Shown here piece by piece: positions 25,939 through 36,728 of a stretch of 64,000 nucleotides of DNA (position 1 is the stretch's first letter; every line of letters begins with the position of its first letter). The position numbers and the translations under genes were made by a program. Below the pieces are notes generated by a model. That model saw nothing but the letters and a program-made list of their open reading frames with translations, was not told the DNA's origin and searched no databases. Origin of the DNA: Micromonospora radicis (GTDB taxonomy: Bacteria; Actinomycetota; Actinomycetes; Mycobacteriales; Micromonosporaceae); NCBI RefSeq assembly GCF_003583405.1, contig NZ_QXEC01000028.1, forward strand, positions 1-64,000, in the 5' to 3' direction.

Positions 25939-27155
25939 CGGAACTGGTCAGCCTGGACGACGTGCGAGCAGCTCGGGAGCTGGTCACCGGCGTCACCCGC
26001 ACCACCCCGCTGGAGCCCTCCCGCCCGCTGAGCGCCGCGCTCGGCGGCCCGGTCTGGCTCAAGTGCGAGAACCTCCAGCGGGCCGGGTCGTACAAGGTGC
26101 GCGGCGCGTACGTGCGGATCGCGCGGCTGTCGACGCAGGAACGGGCCCGGGGCGTGGTCGCGGCGAGCGCCGGCAACCACGCCCAGGGGGTGGCCCTGGC
26201 CGCCGGGCTGGTCGGCACCCATGCGACGGTCTTCATGCCGGTGAACGCACCGCTGCCCAAGGTCGCCGCCACCAAGGGGTACGGCGCCCAGGTCGAACTG
26301 GTCGGCGCCACGGTGGACGAGTCGCTGGTCGCGGCGCAGACGTACGCCGAACGGACCGGCGCCGTGCTGATCCACCCGTTCGACCACCCGGACGTGATCG
26401 CCGGCCAGGGCACGGTGGCGCTGGAGATCCTGGAGCAGTGCCCGCAGGTGCGGACGATCGTCACCGGAGTCGGTGGCGGTGGACTGATCTCCGGGATGGC
26501 GGTGGCGGCCAAGGCGCTGCGCCCCGATGTCCGGGTGGTCGGTGTCCAGGCGGCCGGTGCCGCCGCCTTCCCGCCGTCGCTGGTGGCCGGCGAGCCGGTC
26601 CGCCTGCCCGCCTTCGCCACCATCGCCGACGGCATCGCGGTGGGCCGGCCCGGCGAGGTCACCTTCGCGCACGTCCGCAAGCTCGTGGACGAGGTCGTGA
26701 CGGTGTCCGAGGAGGACATCTCGCGGGCGCTGCTGATGCTGCTGGAGCGGGGCAAGCAGGTGGTGGAGCCGGCCGGCGCGGTGGGGGTGGCCGCACTGTT
26801 GGCCGGTGCCGTCGAGGTGGAGACCCCGGTGGTGGCCGTGCTCTCCGGCGGCAACATCGACCCACTGCTGATGCTGCGGGTGATCGAGCACGGCCTGGCG
26901 GCGGCGGGCCGCTACCTGCGGGTCACGGTGCGCTGCTCCGACCGGCCGGGGCAACTCGCCTCACTGCTGGGGGAGATCGCCGAGCAGCGGGCGAACGTGG
27001 TGGACGTGGAGCACCAGCGGGCCAATCCGCATCTGCGCCTCGGCGAGGTCGAGGTGGCGTTGTCGGTGGAGACCCGTGGTGTCGAGCACTCCGACAAGCT
27101 GATCAGTGCCCTGCGGGCCAGCGGTTACCAGGTGACCATCGCGCCAGAGGTGTGA
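25935..27155 (+). CDS. ilvA: Threonine ammonia-lyase (threonine dehydratase)
   Basis: 406-residue PLP enzyme converting threonine to 2-oxobutanoate, the entry to isoleucine synthesis. The PLP lysine is in RAGSYKVRGAYVRI (K54). SAGNHAQGVALAA, GVGGGGLISGMAVAAK and LSGGNIDPLL are typical fold-type II motifs. One ACT domain occupies about the last 80 residues (YLRVTVRCSDRPGQLASLL). A single ACT domain of this length is shared by biosynthetic and catabolic forms, so allosteric control is uncertain. ATG 25935 overlaps the DUF4328 stop (ATGA). Confidence 0.93.
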   Translation: MTELVSLDDVRAARELVTGVTRTTPLEPSRPLSAALGGPVWLKCENLQRAGSYKVRGAYVRIARLSTQERARGVVAASAGNHAQGVALAAGLVGTHATVFMPVNAPLPKVAATKGYGAQVELVGATVDESLVAAQTYAERTGAVLIHPFDHPDVIAGQGTVALEILEQCPQVRTIVTGVGGGGLISGMAVAAKALRPDVRVVGVQAAGAAAFPPSLVAGEPVRLPAFATIADGIAVGRPGEVTFAHVRKLVDEVVTVSEEDISRALLMLLERGKQVVEPAGAVGVAALLAGAVEVETPVVAVLSGGNIDPLLMLRVIEHGLAAAGRYLRVTVRCSDRPGQLASLLGEIAEQRANVVDVEHQRANPHLRLGEVEVALSVETRGVEHSDKLISALRASGYQVTIAPEV

Positions 27156-27181
27156 CCCGGGTCGGCGGCACACCTCTGGCG
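27142..27181. terminator. Bidirectional terminator overlapping the ilvA stop
   Basis: A perfect 13-bp stem CGCCAGAGGTGTG (27142-27154) pairs with 27169-27181 around a 14-nt loop. It includes the last codons and stop of ilvA and lies before the stop of convergent greA. Confidence 0.75.
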
Positions 27182-27215
27182 ACGGTGGTCGGACGGCCTC
27201 GGTGCGTGGCGCCGG

Positions 27216-27713
27216 TCAGCCGGAGAACGGCTCGAAGCTGACGACGGTCACCTTGATGTCCGCGCCGCTGGGGGCGGTGTAGGTGCAGGTCTGCCCGGCC
27301 TTGCCACCCAGGATCGCCTTGCCGAGCGCCGACTCGGGGCTGTAGACCGTCAGGTCGGTGGTGGCGGCGATCTCCCGCGAACCGAGCAGGAACGTCTCTG
27401 TGTCGTCGGCGTCGTCGTCGAAGTAGATCGTCACGACCATCCCGGGCGCCACGGCGTCGACGGTCGGCGCCTCGCCGACCTGGGCGGTGCGGAGCAACTC
27501 CTTCAGATAGAGGATGCGGCCCTCTGCCTTGCCCTGCTCCTCGCGGGCGGCGTGGTAGCCGCCGTTCTCGCGCAGGTCGCCTTCCTCACGCCGGGCGTTG
27601 ATCTCGGCGGCGATGACCGGCCGGTTGGCGATCAACTCGTCGAGCTCGGCCTTCAGGCGGTCGTACGCGTCCTGGGACAGCCAGGTGGCGGGCGCCTCGT
27701 TGCCATTGGACAC
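27216..27713 (-). CDS. greA: Transcription elongation factor GreA
   Basis: 165 residues. GreA binds the RNA polymerase secondary channel and stimulates cleavage of backtracked RNA. The N-terminal coiled coil (about 10-80) carries the tip motif EEGDLRENGGYHAAREEQG; the C-terminal FKBP-like domain carries VAPGMVVTIYFDDD and ESALGKAILGGKAGQ. GTG 27713 follows GAGGAGGACCGCCT. Convergent with ilvA. Neighbour DUF4307 upstream on the same strand repeats the mycobacterial order greA-Rv1081c (recalled). Confidence 0.95.
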   Translation of the reverse strand: MSNGNEAPATWLSQDAYDRLKAELDELIANRPVIAAEINARREEGDLRENGGYHAAREEQGKAEGRILYLKELLRTAQVGEAPTVDAVAPGMVVTIYFDDDADDTETFLLGSREIAATTDLTVYSPESALGKAILGGKAGQTCTYTAPSGADIKVTVVSFEPFSG

Positions 27714-27868
27714 AGGCGGTCCTCCTCGTTCTGCGTGCTGGCTGACAGGTGAACCTTTAAGTTACCAGTGCCGTACGACAAGGAGTGTCGGTGATCACGT
27801 CCCGGATGCCCGTCCAGAGGTGCGGCCGACCGGACGGGCGGCGGCCCCAGGTGGACGGTCGGGCGTCC

Positions 27869-28303
27869 TCAGGCTGGCGGCCGGCAGCGGATGACCTCGC
27901 CGATGAAGGGGCGGGCGTCGGTGACGAGGCGGTGTCGGACGGTGATCTGACGTTGCCCGGCTGCGGCAGCCACCGCGACCTCCTCCCGGCCCACCTCGGC
28001 GCCGGCACTGTCCCGGGCGCGCAGCAGGCACACCGCCGATCCGCCCTCCGGCAGGTTCACCCGGAAGTCGACCACGACCTGCGTGTCCGTGATATCCGTG
28101 TAGGTGATCAGCTGGGTGTCGTACGCGGGATCGCCGTACTGCCGGTAGAGCCGGACCGAGATCGCGGTCAGGACGGCGACCAGGGCCACCAGCAGGATCG
28201 CGGTCAGCACCGGGCGGCGGCGACCGGGTTCGCGGCGGCGACCGTACCGGCCGGGCGGGAACATCGGCGTCCCCGGTGGAATTGTGGCGTGCGTCTCGGT
28301 CAC
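27869..28303 (-). CDS. DUF4307 single-pass membrane protein
   Basis: 144 residues. A basic N-terminal region (YGRRREPGRRR) precedes one transmembrane helix (VLTAILLVALVAVLTAISV, about 32-50). The remaining ~95 residues form an extracytoplasmic beta-rich domain (TQVVVDFRVNLPEGGSAVCLLRA) as in DUF4307. Function is unknown, but it is conserved between greA and mca in actinobacteria. GTG 28303 has GGGAG upstream; the frame could extend to 28345 without a good ribosome-binding site. Divergent from mca. Confidence 0.85.
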   Translation of the reverse strand: MTETHATIPPGTPMFPPGRYGRRREPGRRRPVLTAILLVALVAVLTAISVRLYRQYGDPAYDTQLITYTDITDTQVVVDFRVNLPEGGSAVCLLRARDSAGAEVGREEVAVAAAAGQRQITVRHRLVTDARPFIGEVIRCRPPA

Positions 28304-28385
28304 CGGCGGGTATCTCCCTGGCGTTGTTGTCTGCGGCATCGGCAAGAATGGCGGTGGTCCGTCATTCCTGCCCGGTTCGTGCGCC

Positions 28386-28447
28386 GAGCCGGTCCGTCAG
28401 CGGAGCCGGTCCGTCAGCGGAGCCGGTCCGTCAGCGGAGCCGGTCCG
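28386..28447. repeat. 17-bp tandem repeat upstream of mca
   Basis: Units GAGCCGGTCCGTCAGCG start at 28386, 28403 and 28420, identical, with an 11-bp partial at 28437. It lies in the divergent DUF4307/mca spacer, about 130 bp before the mca start. The 17-bp period is not a multiple of three, consistent with non-coding DNA. Confidence 0.92.
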
Positions 28448-28575
28448 GTCGGCAGAGATGACTGGTCAAATATGACAGGCCGGCGCGGGGTGGTACCGCG
28501 ACGGGGAGGAATCCGGCAGGTCGACGGTGGGTCCCGGGTGGGCCGACCGGTCTGCAGAGACGAGGAGCGCCGACG

Positions 28576-29460
28576 TTGGCAGAGCAACTTCGACTCATGG
28601 CCGTCCACGCGCATCCCGACGACGAGTCGAGCAAGGGCGCCGCGACCACGGCGAAGTACGTCGCCGAGGGAGTGGACGTGCTGGTCGTGACGTGCACCGG
28701 CGGTGAGCGCGGCAGCGTGCTCAACCCCAAGCTCGACCGGCCGGACGTGTGGGCCAACATCGCCGACATCCGCCGGGCCGAGATGGACGCCGCCCGGGCC
28801 ATCCTCGGCATCGAGCAGGCGTGGCTGGGTTTCGTCGACTCCGGCCTGCCCGAGGGCGACCCGCTGCCCCCGCTGCCCGAGGGCTGCTTCGCCCTCCAGG
28901 ACGTCGAGGTGGCCGCCGGCCCGCTGGTACGCCTCATGCGTGAGTTCCGTCCGCACGTGGTCACCACGTACGACGAGGAGGGCGGATACCCGCACCCCGA
29001 CCACATCATGTGCCACAAGATCAGTGTGGCGGCCTTCGATGCGGCCGGTGACGCGGCCCGCTATCCCGAGCTGGGCGAGCCGTGGCAGCCGCTGAAGCTC
29101 TACTACGACATCGGCTTCTCCAAGGGCAAGATCCTCGCGCTGCACGAGGCCATCCTGGCCGGCGGCGCGGAGTCGTCCCCGTACGCGGAGTGGCTGACCC
29201 GCTGGGACGATCGGCCGGACAAGGGGCCCCGGATCACCACCCGGGTGGAGTGCGCCGAGTACTTCCCGGTCCGCGACGACGCCCTGCGCGCTCACGCCAC
29301 CCAGGTGGACCCGGACGGTTTCTGGTTCCAGGTGCCGATGGAGTTGCAGCAGCGCGCCTGGCCCACCGAGGACTTCCAGCTGGTCCGGTCGCTGGTCGAC
29401 AGCCCGCTGCCCGAGTCCGACCTGTTCGCCGGAGTCCGGGAGACGGCCCATGCCCGTTGA
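28576..29460 (+). CDS. mca: Mycothiol S-conjugate amidase
   Basis: 294 residues. Mca cleaves mycothiol conjugates of electrophiles and antibiotics, releasing a mercapturic acid for export. Zn and catalytic residues fit the MshB/Mca family: HAHPDDESSKG (H13, D15, D16) and YPHPDHIMCHK (H140, H143). The signature TCTGGERGSVLNPKLDRP and C-terminal ATQVDPDGFWFQVPMELQQ favour Mca over MshB. The start is TTG 28576 after CGAGGAGCGCCGACG. A small membrane protein gene follows 48 bp downstream, as in mycobacteria. Confidence 0.93.
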   Translation: MAEQLRLMAVHAHPDDESSKGAATTAKYVAEGVDVLVVTCTGGERGSVLNPKLDRPDVWANIADIRRAEMDAARAILGIEQAWLGFVDSGLPEGDPLPPLPEGCFALQDVEVAAGPLVRLMREFRPHVVTTYDEEGGYPHPDHIMCHKISVAAFDAAGDAARYPELGEPWQPLKLYYDIGFSKGKILALHEAILAGGAESSPYAEWLTRWDDRPDKGPRITTRVECAEYFPVRDDALRAHATQVDPDGFWFQVPMELQQRAWPTEDFQLVRSLVDSPLPESDLFAGVRETAHAR

Positions 29461-29508
29461 TCCGGCGGCGGGCTACCCTGGTCGAACACCGCACTCCGGA
29501 GGAATCCC

Positions 29509-29802
29509 ATGCTGACCGCTGCCCAGGTGCTCGCCCAGAACAACTTCGGTGACACCCGTACCGGCGGCCTGGCCGGTCCGATGGGCCTGTTCCTGCTGTT
29601 GGTCCTGGGCACCGCGACGGTGTTGCTGATCCGCAACATGAACACCCGGCTGCGTCGCCTGCCGGACCAGTTCCCGGCGCAGCGGTCCGCCACCGAGGCG
29701 GACGCGGCGGGCCAGACGGTCGGTGATCCGACAGATGAGACCGTCGCGGCGGATTCATCCGGTCCCGCTCCCAATGCACACCAGCAGCACCGCGAGGGCT
29801 GA
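29509..29802 (+). CDS. Small single-pass membrane protein downstream of mca
   Basis: 97 residues. One transmembrane helix (GPMGLFLLLVLGTATVLLI, about 23-41) is followed by RNMNTRLRRLPDQFP and an acidic, disordered tail. Family members sit directly after mca in many actinobacteria (Rv1083-like, recalled); function unknown. CCGGAGGAATCCC before ATG 29509 is a good ribosome-binding site. Confidence 0.8.
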   Translation: MLTAAQVLAQNNFGDTRTGGLAGPMGLFLLLVLGTATVLLIRNMNTRLRRLPDQFPAQRSATEADAAGQTVGDPTDETVAADSSGPAPNAHQQHREG

Positions 29803-29982
29803 TCGGGGCATGATTCACGTCGAACCGGATGGTCGCCCCCTGTTGCGACCACCGGGATTGGCTTAGCCTTCCGCCGGGGGGACCAGAAGTCCCCTGAGCC
29901 GCGCGCGGGAGGGGGCGCCGATGACCATGGCACTCGTGTCCGCCCGCCGGGTGTCCGTCGGCGGGCCGGCAGGAGGGGGTCG

Positions 29983-32514
29983 GTGACCTCCGGCAGGGCC
30001 GGTCATCCGAGCGACCGGTCCGCCCGCGGTGGCCCGCCACTCGGTGTCCACCTGCTCACCGCCGCCGTGCTCTGTACCGCGTTGATCGCCGTCGTGGTCG
30101 GCCTGAGCCTGCCGGCGCGGCTGCCGGCCGAGGATCCGCTCGGCGGGTCGGCGCGGTTCGGTCTCGCGGTCGCCCTGTTCGCGCTGGCCCAGTTGGCCCG
30201 GCTGCGGTTCCGGGCCGCGGCCGGCACCGTCAGCGTCACCTGGGGCGAGGCCGCGTTGATCGTCTGCCTCTATCTGGCACCGCCCGGCTGGCTGCCCGCC
30301 GCGGCGCTGATCGGCGTCGGGTTGGCCTGGGCGGTCCTGTCCATCGTCGACGAGGGGCGGACCACCTGGGACGTGGTCCGCATCGCCGGGGTACAGACCG
30401 CCGCCGTGGCCCTCGGCATGGCGGTCGCCACCGCTCTCGGCCAGCCGCTGCTGGCCGCCCCGACCCCGTCGCTCGTGCTCGCGGTCACCGCCGGTGCGGT
30501 CGCGTACCTGTTGGCCGGCGTCTGGCTCGGTGGGATCCTGCTGGCGTTGCGGCACAGCATGCCGGTCGGTCGCCCACTACTCGCCGCGCTGCGCGGCAAG
30601 CTGCTGATGTTCGTCGGCAACCTGGTCGTCGGCGTGCTCGTGGTCGTGCTGATCGAGACCGACCCGCGCTGGCTGCTCCTGCTGCCCGCCCCGCTCTGGC
30701 TGCTGCAACAGACCTACCGGCAGCGGCTGCGCGACGACCGGGAACGGCGGACCTGGCGGTCCTTCGCGGAGGCGACGGCCGCACTCAACCAGTTGGACGA
30801 GCGCGGCGTTGCCACGGCGGGCGTGACCGGCGCCCTGGCGCTGTTCGAGGCGGAGATCGTCGACGTGGAGGTGGTCCGGGGCGACGGCCGGTGGCGGCGC
30901 TACCGGGGTGACCCCGGCGGCCAGGTGGTCGACCGGGAGATACCGCCACCGGGCGACGGCGAGCCCGACCCGGAGGATCTGGTCCGCGACCTGTCGGTGG
31001 GCGAGGCGCGGGTCGGACGGCTGCGGGTACGGCTGCCACGGACCGCTCCGGCGACCGGGCGGGAACGCGATGCCCTGGCCGCGTACGCCGACGCCCTGGC
31101 CGCCGCGCTGCACGACGCGGCGACGCACCGGGAGCTGCGGCTGGTCACCGCGCGTTCGTCGTACGAGGCGGTGCACGACCCGCTGACCGGCCTGGCCAAC
31201 CGGGCGGCCATGCTCAGCCAGGGTGACCAGGCACTCCGGCAACTGGCCCACGATCACCCCGTCGCCCTGCTGCTGCTCGACGTCGACCAGTTCAAGGAGG
31301 TCAACGACACCCTCGGGCACGCGGCCGGCGACCAGCTGTTGCGGCTCACCGCCAATCGGCTCGGCGCGCTGGCCCGCTCCGGCGACCTGCTGGCCCGGCT
31401 GGGCGGTGACGAGTTCGCCCTGCTGTTGACGTCCGTGCCGGTGGTGGCGGATCGGGTCGCGCCGGTGACGTACGCCCTGCGTCAGGCACGGGAGATCGCC
31501 GAGCGACTGGCCGCGCCGGCCGAGGTGGCCGGGGTGCGGATGTCCGTCGAGGTCTCCGTCGGGGTGGTGGCGGCCACCGCGGGCACCGCCGATCTGACGG
31601 AGCTGCTGCGACGCGCCGACATCGCCATGTACCAGGCCAAGAACGGCGGCGGCAGCGTGGCCACGTACGACAGCACGCGGGACGCGGCCAGCACCGACCA
31701 ACTGGCGCTGCTGGCCGAGCTGCGCGAGGCGTTGCAGGCTGACGACCAACTGGTGCTGGTGCTGCAGCCCGCCGTCGACCTGAGCACCGGCGCGCCGACC
31801 GGCGTGGAGGCGTTGATCCGCTGGCGGCACCCGCGTCGCGGTTGGCTGAGCCCCGGCGACTTCATCCGCCCGGTGGAGAACAGCGACCAGCTGGGCACCT
31901 TCACCCGGTACGTGCTGGACAAGGCGCTCGCGGTCGCCGCCGGTTGGGCCCGCGACGGCCTGGACGTTCCCATCTCGGTCAACCTCTCCGCCCGCAGCCT
32001 GCTGGACCACCGCCTACCGACGGAGATCGCCGAGGCGCTGCGCCGGCATCAGGTACCGGCCGACCGGCTGGTTCTGGAGATCACCGAGACGGTGGTGATG
32101 AGCGATCTGGAGGTCATCGACCAGGTGCTCACCAGCCTGCGTTCGATGGGCGTGCAGCTGGCCGTGGACGACTTCGGCACCGGCTTCTCCTCGCTGGCCT
32201 TCCTCACCCGGGTACCGGTGGACGAGTTGAAGGTCGACCGGTCGTTCGTACTCCGGATGGGTGACTCCCCGGAGGCGGCGGCGATCGTACGGACCACCGT
32301 GGGACTGGCCCACGAGCTGGGGTTGCGGGTGGTGGCCGAGGGGGTGGAGACCGCCGCACAGCGCTCGGCCCTGGCGGAGCTGGGCTGTACCTCGGCCCAG
32401 GGCTACCACTTCTTCAAGCCGATGCCCGCGGACAAGATCGGTGCGGTACTGACCTCCCTGGCCCGCCAGGCCCCCACCAACGTCCTCCCCCTCCGCGCCG
32501 ACGGCGCCTCCTAA
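29983..32514 (+). CDS. Membrane-bound GGDEF-EAL cyclic-di-GMP enzyme
   Basis: 843 residues. About six N-terminal transmembrane helices (to ~235) form a sensory module, followed by a linker domain. The GGDEF domain (about 390-545) has an intact LARLGGDEFALLL motif (about 474). The EAL domain (about 570-830) has GVEALIRW, NLSARSL, LEITETVV, DDFGTGFSSL, LKVDRSF and AEGVET, all residues expected of an active phosphodiesterase. Both activities are therefore possible; which dominates cannot be read. GTG 29983 follows AGGAGGGGGTCG. It sits between genes that are adjacent in the recalled mycobacterial map. Confidence 0.93.
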   Translation: MTSGRAGHPSDRSARGGPPLGVHLLTAAVLCTALIAVVVGLSLPARLPAEDPLGGSARFGLAVALFALAQLARLRFRAAAGTVSVTWGEAALIVCLYLAPPGWLPAAALIGVGLAWAVLSIVDEGRTTWDVVRIAGVQTAAVALGMAVATALGQPLLAAPTPSLVLAVTAGAVAYLLAGVWLGGILLALRHSMPVGRPLLAALRGKLLMFVGNLVVGVLVVVLIETDPRWLLLLPAPLWLLQQTYRQRLRDDRERRTWRSFAEATAALNQLDERGVATAGVTGALALFEAEIVDVEVVRGDGRWRRYRGDPGGQVVDREIPPPGDGEPDPEDLVRDLSVGEARVGRLRVRLPRTAPATGRERDALAAYADALAAALHDAATHRELRLVTARSSYEAVHDPLTGLANRAAMLSQGDQALRQLAHDHPVALLLLDVDQFKEVNDTLGHAAGDQLLRLTANRLGALARSGDLLARLGGDEFALLLTSVPVVADRVAPVTYALRQAREIAERLAAPAEVAGVRMSVEVSVGVVAATAGTADLTELLRRADIAMYQAKNGGGSVATYDSTRDAASTDQLALLAELREALQADDQLVLVLQPAVDLSTGAPTGVEALIRWRHPRRGWLSPGDFIRPVENSDQLGTFTRYVLDKALAVAAGWARDGLDVPISVNLSARSLLDHRLPTEIAEALRRHQVPADRLVLEITETVVMSDLEVIDQVLTSLRSMGVQLAVDDFGTGFSSLAFLTRVPVDELKVDRSFVLRMGDSPEAAAIVRTTVGLAHELGLRVVAEGVETAAQRSALAELGCTSAQGYHFFKPMPADKIGAVLTSLARQAPTNVLPLRADGAS

Positions 32515-32522
32515 CCCCGACC

Positions 32523-32554
32523 CCCACCCACCCACCCACCCACCCACCCACCCA
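32523..32554. repeat. CCCA tetranucleotide repeat, eight copies
   Basis: Eight exact CCCA units begin 9 nt after the GGDEF-EAL stop. The minus strand reads (TGGG)8 and could form a G-quadruplex. Confidence 0.9.
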
Positions 32555-32566
32555 GCCAGTCGGCTG

Positions 32567-32627
32567 GTTGATCATGAGGTTGGCGGCGCTCGTGGCGACC
32601 AGAACCGCCGCCAACCTCATGATCAAC
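32567..32627. terminator. 22-bp perfect palindrome after the GGDEF-EAL gene
   Basis: The left arm 32567-32588 begins GTTGATCATGAGGTTGG, and 32606-32627 is its exact complement. The loop is 17 nt. It starts 53 nt past the stop and can act as a terminator, though the stem is longer and less GC-rich than usual. It belongs to the same structural class as 7158-7210 and 41846-41912. Confidence 0.75.
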
Positions 32628-32651
32628 TCGGCCGGGTCGGAGGTTAGGCGT

Positions 32652-32688
32652 GGGGGAGGGTGCGGGGGAGGGGGCGGGGAGGGGTGGG
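32652..32688 (+). other. G-rich tract with quadruplex potential
   Basis: Six or more runs of 3-5 G separated by one to three bases lie on the plus strand upstream of the DUF255 gene. With the (TGGG)8 on the other strand, both strands of this 365-bp spacer have quadruplex-forming tracts flanking the palindrome. Confidence 0.5.
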
Positions 32689-32867
32689 CAGGCCAGTGCG
32701 ACCGTGATGGGCGCCGACAGGGACCGGAGTCTGCGCATGACGGGACCTCCTCGTCGCGGCACCGGTGAGAGTCGCCGGAGGTGTGTACAGATATAGATGG
32801 ATGAAGGTGAACTGCGGAAGACCGTCCGGGGCACGACGTCCGACCGGCGGCCGATGGCCGGGCTGGA

Positions 32868-32873
32868 TATGGT
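32868..32873 (+). promoter_or_regulatory. Candidate -10 box of the DUF255 gene (leaderless)
   Basis: TATGGT, 6-nt spacer CGTCGG, then GTG at 32880; no Shine-Dalgarno. Confidence 0.45.
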
Positions 32874-32879
32874 CGTCGG

Positions 32880-34919
<2,040 letters not shown>

Positions 34920-34970
34920 GCCGGATCCGGCGGACGGCGGCCGGGCCCGCCCCGATAGGCTGGCGCCGCT

Positions 34971-36161
34971 ATGGATTCCCGTACCGGTCTGCCGGTGGTC
35001 GGCATGGTGGGCGGCGGCCAGCTGGCCCGGATGACCCACCAGTCCGCGATCTCCCTCGGCCAGTCGCTGCGTGTGCTCGCCCTCACGCCGGACGACGGCG
35101 CGGCCCTGGTCGCCGCCGACGTCCAGTACGGCGACCACACCGACCTGGCCGCGCTGCGTACCTTCGCCAAGGGCTGTGACGTGGTCACCTTCGACCACGA
35201 GCACGTCCCGACCGAACACATCCGTACCCTCGCCGCCGAAGGGGTGAAGCTCTTCCCCCCGGCGGACGCCCTGGTGCACGCCCAGGACAAGCGGGCGATG
35301 CGGGAACGGCTCGACGGTCTGGGGGCGCCGAACCCGGCCTGGCGGCCCGTCGAGTCGCCGGCCGAGCTGGTCGCCTTCGGTGACGAGCTGGGCTGGCCGG
35401 TGATGGTCAAGGCGGCGCGCGGCGGCTACGACGGGCGTGGGGTCTGGCCGGTCGCCGACGCCGCGCACGCCACCGAGCTGGCGGAGACGCTGCTCGCCGG
35501 TGGCACGAAGCTGATCGTCGAGGAGCGGGTGCCGCTGCGCCGCGAACTGGCCGTGCAGGTGGCCCGCTCCCCGTTCGGGCAGGTCGCCGTCTACCCGGTG
35601 GTGGAGACGGTGCAGCGCGACGGGATCTGCGTCGAGGTGCTGGCGCCCGCGCCCGGCCTGCCCGAGGAGTTGGCGGTGACCGCCCAGCAGCTCGCCATCG
35701 ACCTGGCCACCGCGCTGGACGTGGTGGGCCTGCTGGCGGTGGAGCTGTTCGAGGTCGCCGACGACTCGGCGGCCGGTGGCGGCCGGATCCTGGTCAACGA
35801 ACTGGCCATGCGCCCGCACAACTCGGGGCACTGGACCATCGAGGGGGCCCGTACGTCGCAGTTCGAGCAGCACCTGCGGGCGGTGCTGGACTACCCGATG
35901 GGCGACACCTCGCTGACCGCGCCGGTGGTGGTGATGGCGAACGTGCTCGGTGGTGAGCCCGGTGGCATGCCGATCGACGAACGGTTGCACCACCTCTTCG
36001 CCGCCGAACCGACCGCCCGGGTGCACCTGTACGGCAAGCAGGTCCGCCCCGGCCGCAAGATCGGGCACGTCACGGTGCTCGGGGACGACCTGGGCGAGGT
36101 ACGGTCCCGCGCTGCGCGGGCGATGTGTTGGCTACGCGACGGTACGGAGGGATCAGCGTGA
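34971..36161 (+). CDS. purK: N5-carboxyaminoimidazole ribonucleotide synthase
   Basis: 396-residue ATP-grasp enzyme that carboxylates AIR to N5-CAIR in purine synthesis. It shows GMVGGGQLARMTHQSA, FDHEHVPTEHI, the ATP-binding VMVKAARGGYDGRGVW, and NELAMRPHNSGHWTIEGARTS. A TAGGCT box ends 9 nt before ATG 34971, so the leader is very short or absent. Its stop overlaps the purE start by 4 bp. Confidence 0.96.
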   Translation: MDSRTGLPVVGMVGGGQLARMTHQSAISLGQSLRVLALTPDDGAALVAADVQYGDHTDLAALRTFAKGCDVVTFDHEHVPTEHIRTLAAEGVKLFPPADALVHAQDKRAMRERLDGLGAPNPAWRPVESPAELVAFGDELGWPVMVKAARGGYDGRGVWPVADAAHATELAETLLAGGTKLIVEERVPLRRELAVQVARSPFGQVAVYPVVETVQRDGICVEVLAPAPGLPEELAVTAQQLAIDLATALDVVGLLAVELFEVADDSAAGGGRILVNELAMRPHNSGHWTIEGARTSQFEQHLRAVLDYPMGDTSLTAPVVVMANVLGGEPGGMPIDERLHHLFAAEPTARVHLYGKQVRPGRKIGHVTVLGDDLGEVRSRAARAMCWLRDGTEGSA

Positions 36162-36649
36162 GCACCGTCGGTTTGATCATGGGTAGCGACTCGGACTGGC
36201 CGACCATGAAGGCGGCCGCCGAGGTGCTCGACGAGTTCGAGGTGCCGTACGAGGTCGAGGTCGTCTCCGCCCATCGCACCCCGGTCAAGATGATCGACTA
36301 CGGCCGGGCCGCCGCCGGACGGGGCGTCAAGGTGATCATCGCCGGTGCCGGTGGCGCCGCCGCCCTGCCCGGCATGGTCGCCTCGGTCACCCCGCTGCCG
36401 GTGATCGGCGTACCGGTGCCGCTGAAGCACCTCGACGGGATGGACTCGCTGCTCTCCATCGTGCAGATGCCGGCCGGTGTGCCGGTCGCCACCGTGTCGA
36501 TCGGCAACGCCCGCAACGCCGGGCTGCTCGCCGTACGCATCCTCGGCGTGTCCGATCCGGCCCTGCTGGACCGGATGTCGGCGTACCAGGCCGACCTGGA
36601 GCAGCTGGTCGCCGAGAAGGACGCCGCCCTGCGCGCCTCGCTGGCCTAG
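36158..36649 (+). CDS. purE: N5-carboxyaminoimidazole ribonucleotide mutase
   Basis: 163 residues. PurE rearranges N5-CAIR to CAIR, acting directly after PurK. Motifs: LIMGSDSDWPTMKAAAEVL, VVSAHRTPVKMIDY and AGAGGAAALPGMVAS. The start GTG 36158 has GGAGGGATCAGC before it and overlaps the purK stop (GTGA), so it is coupled to purK. A strong bidirectional terminator follows. Confidence 0.96.
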   Translation: MSTVGLIMGSDSDWPTMKAAAEVLDEFEVPYEVEVVSAHRTPVKMIDYGRAAAGRGVKVIIAGAGGAAALPGMVASVTPLPVIGVPVPLKHLDGMDSLLSIVQMPAGVPVATVSIGNARNAGLLAVRILGVSDPALLDRMSAYQADLEQLVAEKDAALRASLA

Positions 36650-36678
36650 CGGGTCGGCCGGACCCCGGTCCGGAACCG

Positions 36679-36706
36679 CCTTGGCAGGGGCGATCCCCTG
36701 CCAAGG
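36679..36706. terminator. Bidirectional terminator between purE and the giant membrane protein gene
   Basis: A perfect 12-bp stem CCTTGGCAGGGG (36679-36690) pairs with 36695-36706 around the loop CGAT. It lies between two converging stops. Confidence 0.85.
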
Positions 36707-36728
36707 ATCCGTGCGCCGGGCGGGCGGG

